A DNA stretch of 64,000 nucleotides from Streptomyces flavochromogenes (GTDB lineage: Bacteria > Actinomycetota > Actinomycetes > Streptomycetales > Streptomycetaceae). Both the position numbers and the translations under genes were made by a program. This document shows, piece after piece, positions 34,946 to 42,148 of the stretch (its first letter is position 1; each line of letters starts with the position of its first letter). Below the pieces are notes generated by a model. It saw nothing but the letters and a program-made list of their open reading frames with translations, was not told where the DNA came from and made no database searches. The stretch is from assembly GCF_000717595.1 (NCBI RefSeq), contig NZ_JNZO01000016.1, positions 77,806 through 141,805 of the forward strand, given 5' to 3'.

Positions 34946-35368
34946 ATGTCCCATGCCCTGCTCGCCGGTCTCGCCCGCACCACCCGTCCGCAGTCCGCGG
35001 TGCGCCGCTTCCTCGCCCTCGACGCCGTCGTCACCGGGGCGAACGGGATCGCCTACGCCGTCGCCTCCGGGCCGCTCGGGGAGTTCCTCGGCGTCGACGC
35101 GGGCCTCCTGCTCGAACTGGGCGTCCTGCTCGCCGTGTACGCCGCCGGCGTCGCCTGGCTCGCGAGCCGCCCGCAGCCCCCGGCATTCGGGGTGAGGCTC
35201 GTCGTCGACATCAACGCGGTCTGGGCCGTCCTCAGCATCGTCGCCCTCGTCGCCTGGCTGGAGCCGACCACCGCCGGCCTCGTGTGGACGCCCCTGCAGG
35301 CGGCCACCGTCGGCGGCTTCGCCCTCGCGCAGTGGGCGGCGCTGCGGGCCGTCGCCGCTAGCCGCTGA
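34946..35368 (+). CDS. Small four-helix membrane protein
   Basis: 140 residues, ATG with GGAGGGTGATCCGCC upstream. Four hydrophobic helices (about residues 23-42, 53-73, 83-103 and 113-133) with short loops. No family function is known to me. Its 3' end overlaps the convergent MmyB-like regulator by 11 nt. Confidence 0.8.
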   Translation: MSHALLAGLARTTRPQSAVRRFLALDAVVTGANGIAYAVASGPLGEFLGVDAGLLLELGVLLAVYAAGVAWLASRPQPPAFGVRLVVDINAVWAVLSIVALVAWLEPTTAGLVWTPLQAATVGGFALAQWAALRAVAASR

Positions 35369-36185
35369 AGGGCGGCAGGGACTGGAGGTATGCGACCGTC
35401 GCCGGGTCGGCCGGGAGGAACGTCTCGATGGCCAGCTCGGCGACCGTCACGTCCAGCGGGGTGTTGAACGTCGAGATCGACGACACGAACGACAGCACCC
35501 GCCCGTCGTGCTCGATCCGCAGCGGCAGCGCGAAGTACGGGTACACGTCCTCAGGACCCGGGGCGCCCGCCCCGTCCCCGTCGTCCGCGCCCGGAGGCGG
35601 CGGATACGCCGTCACCTCCGTGTACAGCGCCCGCAGCGACTCCGAACGGGCCAGCCCGATCTGACGCTCCATCTGGTGCAGCAGATGCCCGCGCCACTCC
35701 GGCAGGTTCCGGATCCGGGGCGCGAGTCCCTCCGGGTGCAGGGTGATCCGCATCGCGTTCAGCGGCGGCGTCAGCAGATGCTCCGGCAGCCCGTCCAGCA
35801 GCAGCCCGATGCCCCGGTTCGCCGCCACCACCGTGTACGAGCCGTCCACCACGAGCGCCGGGTACGGCTCGTAACCCCGCAGCAGCTGCTCGATGCCCGC
35901 CCGCAGCGTCTCCAGGCGCGGGGCGTCGAGCGGCGACTCCGCGTACCGGGGCGCGTACCCGGCGGCCAGCAGCAGCGCGTTCCGCTCGCGGACCGGCACC
36001 TCCAGGTGCTCGGCCAGCCTCAGGACCATCTCCTCGCTCGGCCGGGAGCGGCCCGTCTCCACGAACGAGATGTGCCGCGCCGAGGAGTCCGCACGCAGCG
36101 CCAGCTCCAGCTGGCTCAGCCGTCGCTGCTCACGCCAACCGCGCAGCAGCGGCCCCACTCCCGTGTCGCTCACGACCGTTGTCAT
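35358..36185 (-). CDS. MmyB-like helix-turn-helix (XRE) transcriptional regulator
   Basis: 275 residues. An N-terminal XRE domain (LLRGWREQRRLSQLELALRA, then HISFVETGRSRPSEEMVLRL) is followed by an MLTR/MmyB-like ligand-binding domain (PYPALVVDGSYTVVAANRG). Relatives in streptomycetes often act on a divergent gene and may sense fatty-acid-like ligands. The ATG at 36185 has TACCGT six bases upstream and no ribosome site, so the message is probably leaderless. It is divergent from the pterin dehydratase gene. Confidence 0.9.
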   Translation of the reverse strand: MTTVVSDTGVGPLLRGWREQRRLSQLELALRADSSARHISFVETGRSRPSEEMVLRLAEHLEVPVRERNALLLAAGYAPRYAESPLDAPRLETLRAGIEQLLRGYEPYPALVVDGSYTVVAANRGIGLLLDGLPEHLLTPPLNAMRITLHPEGLAPRIRNLPEWRGHLLHQMERQIGLARSESLRALYTEVTAYPPPPGADDGDGAGAPGPEDVYPYFALPLRIEHDGRVLSFVSSISTFNTPLDVTVAELAIETFLPADPATVAYLQSLPPFSG

Positions 36186-36191
36186 GGCCAG

Positions 36192-36197
36192 ACGGTA
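36192..36197 (-). promoter_or_regulatory. -10 box TACCGT before the MmyB-like regulator
   Basis: On the minus strand TACCGT ends 6 nt before the ATG at 36185, fitting a leaderless transcript. Confidence 0.5.
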
Positions 36198-36204
36198 TCC
36201 CAGA

Positions 36205-36227
36205 GGGGGACCCGGGTAGTTTCCCCC
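36205..36227. promoter_or_regulatory. Candidate operator, inverted repeat GGGGGA-N11-TCCCCC
   Basis: The inverted repeat lies just upstream of the regulator -10 box. A direct repeat GGGGACC (36206 and 36228, 22 bp apart) overlaps it. A likely autoregulatory site, also within reach of the pterin dehydratase promoter. Confidence 0.4.
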
Positions 36228-36276
36228 GGGGACCTCTGTCCGTCACCCGCGCCACCCGACCGGAGGGAGCACCGCC

Positions 36277-36582
36277 GTGCCCACACAGCCGCTGTCGCAG
36301 AAGGAGATCGAGGACCGACTGCGGGAGCTCCCCGGCTGGTCCGTCGAGGAGGACCGGCTCACCCGCGAGTACCGGCTCGGCGACCACTTCGCGGCGACCG
36401 CGTTCGTCGTCCACGTGGCCAGGATCCAGCAGGAGCTCGACCACCACTCGGATCTGACCCTCGGCTACAACACCGTCGCCCTGTCCATGAACACCCACTC
36501 CGCCGGCGGCGCCGTCACCGAGAAGGACTTCGGGCTCGCCGAGCGGGTGGAGGGGATCGCCCCGGGCCACGGCGCCGCCTGA
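36277..36582 (+). CDS. 4a-hydroxytetrahydrobiopterin dehydratase (pterin-4a-carbinolamine dehydratase)
   Basis: 101 residues, the usual length. The active-site signature is ELDHHSDLTLGYNTV (H56, H57, D59), and GWSVEEDRL matches the N-terminal strand. The enzyme dehydrates 4a-hydroxy-tetrahydropterin to quinonoid dihydropterin for recycling after aromatic amino-acid hydroxylation. No aromatic hydroxylase gene is in the window. GTG start with GGAGGGAGCACCGCC before it. Confidence 0.93.
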   Translation: MPTQPLSQKEIEDRLRELPGWSVEEDRLTREYRLGDHFAATAFVVHVARIQQELDHHSDLTLGYNTVALSMNTHSAGGAVTEKDFGLAERVEGIAPGHGAA

Positions 36583-36588
36583 CATACC

Positions 36589-36679
36589 GTCACCCGTCCC
36601 CGCCCTTCGTATGGTCACCCGTCCCCGCCCTTCGTACGGTCACCCGCCTCCCGCTTCGTACGGTCACGCCTCTCGTACG
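36589..36679. repeat. Four tandem copies of a ~25-bp unit
   Basis: Copies begin at 36589, 36614, 36639 and 36663, each opening GTCAC and ending TTCGTA(T/C)G or CTCGTACG. The first two differ at one base; the third is 24 bp and the fourth is shortened to 17. The array fills the gap between the pterin dehydratase stop and the methyltransferase start, and its last copy supplies part of the downstream -10 box. Confidence 0.75.
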
Positions 36680-36681
36680 AT
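36676..36681 (+). promoter_or_regulatory. -10 box TACGAT formed at the end of the tandem array
   Basis: TACGAT ends 7 nt before the ATG at 36689, with no ribosome site. The first four bases belong to the last repeat copy, so repeat expansion could have created or moved this promoter. Confidence 0.5.
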
Positions 36682-36688
36682 CGTCGGC

Positions 36689-37435
36689 ATGGCGGAGACC
36701 CTGCTCGACTACGAGACCGAAGCGGCGCACTACGACCGGACACGGGGCGGGGCGCCCCGGGCCGACGCCGCGGCCGAGGCCGTCCTGAGCCTCGTGCCGC
36801 CCGGCGCAAGCACCCTGCTCGACCTGGCCTGCGGCACCGGCCTCGTCACCGAACGGCTCACCCGGCCGGGACTGCGCGTCTACGGGGCGGACGCCGCGCA
36901 CGCCATGCTGCGGGTCGCCGACGGACGCGTACCCGGCCGAGTCGTCCGCGCCGACGCCCGGCGACTGCCGCTTCCCGACGCCTCCCTGGACGCGGTCAGC
37001 GCCGTCTGGCTGCTGCACCTCGTCCCCTTCGCGGCGGAGATCGTCGCCGAGGCCGCTCGTGTCCTGCGCCCCGGCGGCGTCCTGATCGCCACCGTCGACA
37101 AGGACGCGGCCCATGACGTCGGCAGCGACATCGACGCGATCCTCCGCCCGCACCGCTCCGCCGGGGCGGCCTCCGACCGGGCCGACCTCATCACCCGGTA
37201 CGCCGCCGACCACGGCCTCGCACCCGCCCCCGGCACCCACTTCACGGGACACGGCCAGGGCAGAACCCCGCGCGACACCGTACGGAAGCTGCGCGCCGGG
37301 TACTTCGCCTCCTGGTTCTCCGGTGACGCGGCGGCCGTCGAGGCGCTCGCCACCGCCCTCGCCGCCCTCCCGGACCAGGACCGCCCCCGTGCGGATCCCC
37401 GGTACCGGCTCGCCCGCCTCGTCCGGCAGGACTGA
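36689..37435 (+). CDS. Class I SAM-dependent methyltransferase
   Basis: 248 residues with motif I LLDLACGTGLVTERL, motif II VYGADAAHAML and the post-core strand VLRPGGVLIATVDKD, typical of the Methyltransf_11/25 group. The start at ATG 36689 (MAETLLDYETEAAHYD) is the natural one; the in-frame extension from 36611 only translates the tandem repeats. Probably leaderless. The substrate is unknown. Confidence 0.88.
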   Translation: MAETLLDYETEAAHYDRTRGGAPRADAAAEAVLSLVPPGASTLLDLACGTGLVTERLTRPGLRVYGADAAHAMLRVADGRVPGRVVRADARRLPLPDASLDAVSAVWLLHLVPFAAEIVAEAARVLRPGGVLIATVDKDAAHDVGSDIDAILRPHRSAGAASDRADLITRYAADHGLAPAPGTHFTGHGQGRTPRDTVRKLRAGYFASWFSGDAAAVEALATALAALPDQDRPRADPRYRLARLVRQD

Positions 37436-37458
37436 GCCGGCACCCGGCCGCCTCGGGC

Positions 37459-38343
37459 TCAGGCCCCCTCGCCGTCCCAGGTCGCGTCCGCGAACGCGCC
37501 GAAGGAGCGCGGCTCGCGGCCCAGGACCCGCTTCACCCCGTCCGTCACCGAGGCGTTGTGGCCGTCGAGGAGCGTCGCGAACAGGGCCGCGAGCCATTCG
37601 GCCTCCGGGGCCGGAAGCCCGAACTCGGTCAGCATCCCGGCGTACTCGGACCGGGACGCGGGCCGGTAGGCCACCGGACGCCCCGAGGCCCGCGAGATCT
37701 CCGCCGCCACCTCCGCGAAGCCGATCGGACGGGGCCCCGTCAGCTCGTGCACCCGGCCCGCGTGACCGTCCGTCGTCAGGGTCTCGACGACCACGTCCGC
37801 GAGGTCGTCCACGTCGATGAACGGCTCCGCCGTGTCACCCGCCGGGAAGACGACCACGCCCTCCGCGACCCCCTCCGCGAGCAGCCCCTCGGAGAAGTTC
37901 TGCGCGAAGAACGAGGCCCGTACGACGGTCAGTTCCACCCCGACCGCCGCCGCGCGCAGCGCCTCCTCCGCCACGACCGCCTCCGGCTCCCCGCGCCCCG
38001 ACAGCACCGTCAGCCGGCGCACGCCGTGCTCCGCGGCCAGCCGGCCGAAGGTCTCCATCGCCTCGACCCCGCCCGGCGCGGCGAGATCCGGGTAGTAGGC
38101 CACGTACGCGGCGTCCGCGCCCCGCAACGCCGGGCCCCAGGTCTCCGGGGCCTCCCAGTCGAAGGGCGTCGAGCCGGAACGGGACCCGGCGCGGACGGTC
38201 GCCCCACGCGCCGTGAGCCGCTCGGCCACGCGGCGCCCGGTCTTGCCGGTGGCGCTCGTCACCAGGACGGTCGGGCTGTGCCCGCTCGCGCCCCGCTCGT
38301 TCGAGTTCTGCTCGTTCCGCGTGTCGTTCGTCTGCTTCGTCAT
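37459..38343 (-). CDS. NmrA-like NAD(P)-binding SDR protein
   Basis: 294 residues. After a polar 22-residue tail comes VLVTSATGKTGRRVAERL, the atypical-SDR nucleotide motif (TGxTGxxG type). VRASFFAQNFSEGLL and EPFIDVDDLADVVVE match the NmrA/QorB group. The usual YxxxK active site is absent, so it may be a reductase of quinones or a redox sensor. GGGAG lies 9 nt before the ATG. It is divergent from the AraC regulator, whose operator-like repeats lie between. Confidence 0.87.
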   Translation of the reverse strand: MTKQTNDTRNEQNSNERGASGHSPTVLVTSATGKTGRRVAERLTARGATVRAGSRSGSTPFDWEAPETWGPALRGADAAYVAYYPDLAAPGGVEAMETFGRLAAEHGVRRLTVLSGRGEPEAVVAEEALRAAAVGVELTVVRASFFAQNFSEGLLAEGVAEGVVVFPAGDTAEPFIDVDDLADVVVETLTTDGHAGRVHELTGPRPIGFAEVAAEISRASGRPVAYRPASRSEYAGMLTEFGLPAPEAEWLAALFATLLDGHNASVTDGVKRVLGREPRSFGAFADATWDGEGA

Positions 38344-38385
38344 GGGTCAAGACTCCCGCCCACGGCGCCCGCCGCCCATGCTCTC

Positions 38386-38415
38386 CCGTCTCACACCCCT
38401 ATGTCTCCGTCTCAC
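38386..38415. promoter_or_regulatory. Candidate AraC operator: direct repeat CCGTCTCAC, 21-bp period
   Basis: Perfect 9-bp copies at 38386-38394 and 38407-38415 are spaced by exactly two helical turns, the classic arrangement for an AraC/XylS protein. The pair lies just upstream of the -10 box of the AraC gene and within the 95-nt divergent spacer. A 10-bp inverted repeat (CATGGGTCAA / TTGACCCATG) also frames the two start codons. Confidence 0.6.
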
Positions 38416-38424
38416 CGGCCCGCC

Positions 38425-38430
38425 TACCCT
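38425..38430 (+). promoter_or_regulatory. -10 box TACCCT before the AraC regulator
   Basis: TACCCT ends 8 nt before the ATG at 38439; there is no ribosome site between, so the transcript is probably leaderless. Confidence 0.45.
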
Positions 38431-38438
38431 GTTGACCC

Positions 38439-39371
38439 ATGGACGCACTCGCCGGACTCCTCGACGGCCCCCGCGCCAGGGGCGCCTTCCTGCTCCGCAT
38501 GGTCATGGAGCCGCCGTGGTCGGTGCGCATCGAGGACGCCGCACCGATCTGCGTGATGTGCGTGACGGAGGGCGAGGCCTGGGTCGTTCCCGACACCGGC
38601 GCGCCCGTGGTACTGCGACCCGGGGACATCGCCATCGTCCGGGGCCCGCGGCCGTACACCGTCGCCCACACCCCCGACGCCCCGCCCAGCGCCGTGATCG
38701 GGCCCGACGGCGTCTGCACCACCCTCAGCGGGGAGCCGCTCGCGGACCGCATGCGGCTCGGCGTCCGTACCTGGGGCAACGCGCCCGAAGGAGGCACCAC
38801 GGTCCTCGTCGGCACGTACCGGATGGACGGCGAGGTCGGCCGCCGGCTGCTCGACGCCCTGCCGGAGCTGCTCCACCTGCCCGCCGACGCGTGGAACTGC
38901 CCCCTCATGCCCTTCCTCGGCGAGGAGATCGCCCGCGACGAACCCGGCCAGACCGTCGTCCTCGACCGGGTCCTCGACCTGCTGCTCATCTCCGGTGTCC
39001 GCGCCTGGTTCTCCCGGCCGGGCGCCGAGGCCCCCGCCTGGTACCGGGCCATGGGCGACCCGGTCGTCGGCCGCGCCCTGCGACTGCTCCAGGACGACCC
39101 CGCCCACCCCTGGACCGTCGCCTCGCTCGCCGCGAAGGCGGGCGTGTCCCGGGCCGCGCTCGCCCGCCGGTTCACCGAACTCGTCGGTGAGCCCCCGATG
39201 GCGTACCTCACCGGCTGGCGGCTCGCGCTCGCCGCGGATCTGCTGCGCGAGAGCGACGCCACCGTCGAGTCCGTCGCCCGGCAGGTCGGCTACAGCGGCG
39301 CCTTCGCCCTGAGCGCCGCGTTCAAGCGGGTCAGGGGCGTCAGCCCGCAGGAGCACCGAGCCGGGACATGA
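38439..39371 (+). CDS. AraC family transcriptional regulator (cupin N-terminus)
   Basis: 310 residues. Residues 1-180 form a cupin-type sensor domain (AraC_binding_6-like, with VVLRPGDIAIVRGPRPYTVA). The C-terminal 100 residues hold the double HTH: WTVASLAAKAGVSRAALARR and the second helix pair in ESVARQVGYSGAFALSAAFK. It probably controls itself and the divergent NmrA-like gene. The ligand is unknown; members often respond to redox-active or phenolic compounds. Confidence 0.92.
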   Translation: MDALAGLLDGPRARGAFLLRMVMEPPWSVRIEDAAPICVMCVTEGEAWVVPDTGAPVVLRPGDIAIVRGPRPYTVAHTPDAPPSAVIGPDGVCTTLSGEPLADRMRLGVRTWGNAPEGGTTVLVGTYRMDGEVGRRLLDALPELLHLPADAWNCPLMPFLGEEIARDEPGQTVVLDRVLDLLLISGVRAWFSRPGAEAPAWYRAMGDPVVGRALRLLQDDPAHPWTVASLAAKAGVSRAALARRFTELVGEPPMAYLTGWRLALAADLLRESDATVESVARQVGYSGAFALSAAFKRVRGVSPQEHRAGT

Positions 39372-39462
39372 CGCGCGCAGCGGCATGACGCGCGCCGGGT
39401 CACGACGGGCCGGGGCCCGAGCCGTCGAGTATGACGATACGAGCAACACGGGATCGATTTTC

Positions 39463-39477
39463 TTGCCGGAACGGCAA
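39463..39477. promoter_or_regulatory. Candidate operator TTGCCG-GAA-CGGCAA
   Basis: A perfect 6-bp inverted repeat with a 3-bp spacer, about 40 nt before the His-rich methyltransferase, in an A/T-richer stretch (39429-39480) that probably holds its promoter. A partial repeat (GCAACAC) occurs at 39443 and 39474. Confidence 0.5.
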
Positions 39478-39518
39478 CACTTCTCGCGCTCGCGGCCGAC
39501 TCGACGCACGCTGGACCC

Positions 39519-40484
39519 ATGAGCCAGCACACCGCAACGCACCACGGCCACTCGCACGGCGACGGGCACGGTCACCAGCACACTCCCGGTACCCCGCAGA
39601 CCGGCGGGCACAAGCACAGCCATGGTTCCCACCACGACGGAGCCCCTCTCGACTGGAACGAGATCGCCGGGCTCCTGGAACGGCAGGCGGAGATCGAGAG
39701 CCCCGCCTACGCGGACGCCGCCGCCTGGCTCGGCACGCTCGCCCCCGTGCAGGGCGTCCGCCGGGTCCTCGACATCGGCAGCGGCCCCGGTGTCATCACC
39801 GGCGTCCTCGCCGAGGCGTTCCCGTCGGCCGGGGCGGTCGCCGTCGACGGCAGCCCCGAGCTCCTCGTCCGCGCCCGTGAACGCGCCGTGGAACGCGGCT
39901 TCGGATCCCGGATCTCCACGCTCCACGCCGAACTCCCCGAAGGCATCGCCGAGCTGGGGAAGGCCGACGTGATCTGGGCGGGCAACTCCCTGCACCACAT
40001 CGGCGACCAGCGGGCCGCGCTCGTCGAGTTCGCGGGCCTGCTGAACCCCGGCGGCCTGATGGTCCTCGTCGAGGGCGGGCTGCCCAGCCGGCACCTGCCC
40101 TGGCACGTCGGCTTCGGCCGGCCGGGCCTGGAGGCGCGCCTCGACGCCGCCAACGCCGACCGGTTCGCCCAGATGCGCGCCGAGACCCCCGGGCACAAGG
40201 ACGAGCCGGACGACTGGCGGACCCTGCTCGCCGACGCGGGCCTCACCCCCGCCGGTACCCGCACCTTCCTCACCGACGTTCCCGCGCCGGTGTCCCCGGT
40301 CGTACGGGAGCTGGCCCTCACCCACTTCGGCCGGGTCCGTGACAGCTTCGACGGCCGGCTCGACGCGGACGACCGCGCGATGCTCGACCGGCTCCTCGAC
40401 CCGGCCGACGAGCTGTCCCTCCACCACCGCACGGACCTGTTCTACCTCGCGGCCCGCACGGTCCACACCGCTCGCAAGGGCTGA
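39519..40484 (+). CDS. SAM-dependent methyltransferase with a histidine-rich N-terminal tail
   Basis: 321 residues. The first 41 residues contain 13 histidines in Gly/His/Ser patterns (HHGHSHGDGHGHQH, then HKHSHGSHH), like the metal-binding tails of zinc and nickel transporters or chaperones. A class I methyltransferase follows: motif I VLDIGSGPGVITGVLAEAF, motif II AVAVDGSPELL and DVIWAGNSLHHIGDQ. The substrate is unknown. Metal sensing or storage by the tail is an inference. It stands alone on its strand after the AraC gene with its own operator-like palindrome. Confidence 0.87.
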   Translation: MSQHTATHHGHSHGDGHGHQHTPGTPQTGGHKHSHGSHHDGAPLDWNEIAGLLERQAEIESPAYADAAAWLGTLAPVQGVRRVLDIGSGPGVITGVLAEAFPSAGAVAVDGSPELLVRARERAVERGFGSRISTLHAELPEGIAELGKADVIWAGNSLHHIGDQRAALVEFAGLLNPGGLMVLVEGGLPSRHLPWHVGFGRPGLEARLDAANADRFAQMRAETPGHKDEPDDWRTLLADAGLTPAGTRTFLTDVPAPVSPVVRELALTHFGRVRDSFDGRLDADDRAMLDRLLDPADELSLHHRTDLFYLAARTVHTARKG

Positions 40485-40515
40485 GGACCGCCGCCGCCGG
40501 CCGTACCCCGGCGGG

Positions 40516-40983
40516 TCAGGACACCGGTTCCAACCGCCACCACTGGAACGGGGAGTCGGTGTCCTCCCACTGCCGTACGTCGCCGCCGTCCTCCTCCGAG
40601 TCGTCGGCGACCTCCAGGAACAGCCCGCTGATGAAGCTCACCAGGGCGACCGTGCCGGGCGACTGGAGGTCCTGCTCGATGATCCACTCCTGTGCCCCGA
40701 AGTTGTTCGCCTTCCACTGCTGGATGGTGGCGCCGTTCTCCGTGGACGCGTTGGCGACGTCGAGCCGCTTGCCGCCGGCCGCGTTGACCAGGTGGTAGAG
40801 CCCGCCGCCGTTCGGCACGGAGGTGATGTGCCAGTGCTGGCCGGGCGTGCCGTTCTCGGTGCCCTGCTGCACACGGGCGCCGTTGCGGCTCGACCCCTCG
40901 TACACCTCGAGGAGCAGTCCGCTGGCCACGTTCCGCACCCGGTAGAGGCCCTCCTCGACGGGCACCGGAGAACCACCACTCAC
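40516..40983 (-). CDS. RICIN-type beta-trefoil lectin domain protein
   Basis: 155 residues forming one complete beta-trefoil. The three sub-repeats each end in a QxW-like motif (GQHWHI, AQEWII, FQWWRL), with internal IQQWKAN and VRQWEDT. There is no signal peptide and no catalytic domain, so it seems a free cytosolic lectin. The start is the GTG at 40983, eight bases after GAGGGAG; the in-frame extension to 41094 is Arg-rich. Convergent with the methyltransferase. Confidence 0.85.
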   Translation of the reverse strand: MSGGSPVPVEEGLYRVRNVASGLLLEVYEGSSRNGARVQQGTENGTPGQHWHITSVPNGGGLYHLVNAAGGKRLDVANASTENGATIQQWKANNFGAQEWIIEQDLQSPGTVALVSFISGLFLEVADDSEEDGGDVRQWEDTDSPFQWWRLEPVS

Positions 40984-41095
40984 CGCATCGACTCCCTCGC
41001 TCGCGTTCGCTGCTGCACGGTCCGCCGTCGACTCTATGCCGGGGGTACGACAACGGCGCCGGGGTCCGGTGGACCTCGGCGCCGCCTTCATCACC

Positions 41096-41174
41096 CGACC
41101 GCTCGTGCGGGACCGGTGTCACGCGACCGCTGGTGCGCGACCGGTGTCACGCGACCCGTCAGGCGCGTCACACG
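41096..41174. repeat. Two adjacent tandem repeats (28 bp x2, then ~21 bp x2)
   Basis: 41096-41123 and 41124-41151 are near-identical 28-bp copies (opening CGACCGCT and ending CCGGTGTCACG). They are followed by a ~21-bp unit beginning CGA(C/T)CCGTCAGGC at 41152 and 41173, the second of which enters the 3' end of the aldo-keto reductase gene. Confidence 0.65.
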
Positions 41175-41179
41175 ATCCG

Positions 41180-42019
41180 TCAGGCACCGAACTCCGCCGG
41201 GTTGGGGCCCAGCCGGCGGTTCTCGTCGAGGGCGGCGATCGCCCGAAGGTCCTCGGCGTCCAGCTCGAAGCCGAAGACGTCGATGTTCTCCCGGATACGG
41301 GACGGGGTGACCGACTTCGGGATCACCACGTTCCCCAGCTGGAGGTGCCAGCGCAGCACGACCTGGGCCGGGGTCCGCCCGTGCTTGCGGCCGATCGCGA
41401 CGATCGCCGGCACATCCAGGAGTCCCTTGCCCGAGCCGAGCGGCGACCATGCCTCGGTCGCGATCCCGTACCGGGCGTGCGCCTCGCGCGAGGCCTGCTG
41501 GGAGAGCTGCGGGTGGAGCTCGATCTGATTGACGGCGGGCACGACCGACGTCTCGCCGATCAGCCGCTCCAGGTGCTCGGGGAGGAAGTTCGAGACGCCG
41601 ATCGCCTTGGCGCGCCCGTCCGCGTAGATCTTCTCGAACGCGCGGTAGGTGTCGACGTACGCGTCCTTCGAGGGGACCGGCCAGTGGATCAGGTACAGGT
41701 CGACGTAGTCGAGACCCAGCTTGTCGAGCGAGACGTCGAAGGCCTTCAGCGTCGCGTCGAAGCCCTGCTCGCTGTTCCACACCTTGGTGGTGACGAACAG
41801 GTCCTCGCGGGCGATCCCGGATGCGGCGACGGCACGGCCCGTGCCCTCCTCGTTGCCGTAGATCGCGGCGGTGTCGATCGAGCGGTAGCCGGCCTCCAGG
41901 GCGGTCGCCACCGCCGCCGCGGCCTCGTCGTCCGGCACCTGCCAGACACCGAAGCCCAGCTGCGGCATCCGCACGCCGTTGTTCAGGGTGACCGAGGGAA
42001 CCTTGCTGTCCGTGCTCAC
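41180..42019 (-). CDS. Aldo/keto reductase
   Basis: 279 residues from the GTG at 42019; AAGGA lies upstream, and the in-frame ATG at 42094 lacks a site. The catalytic tetrad is visible: Asp and Tyr in IDTAAIYGNE, Lys in VTTKVW and His in LIHWPVP. The C-terminal IPKSVTPSRIRENIDVF is the NADPH-binding signature. It is near the AKR5 group (2,5-diketogluconate reductase-like). Reduces aldehydes or ketones, substrate not fixed by sequence. Confidence 0.92.
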   Translation of the reverse strand: MSTDSKVPSVTLNNGVRMPQLGFGVWQVPDDEAAAAVATALEAGYRSIDTAAIYGNEEGTGRAVAASGIAREDLFVTTKVWNSEQGFDATLKAFDVSLDKLGLDYVDLYLIHWPVPSKDAYVDTYRAFEKIYADGRAKAIGVSNFLPEHLERLIGETSVVPAVNQIELHPQLSQQASREAHARYGIATEAWSPLGSGKGLLDVPAIVAIGRKHGRTPAQVVLRWHLQLGNVVIPKSVTPSRIRENIDVFGFELDAEDLRAIAALDENRRLGPNPAEFGA

Positions 42020-42148
42020 GTGGAGTGGATCCTTACGTCGTCGCGGGTCCTGCCTGACTGCTCCCATTTTCAACGATCCGGGGCCGTCTCGCATTCCGCT
42101 GCACGCCTCGGGCTGCTCACCGCGTCGGGTCGCCTCCCGGGGTAGGGC

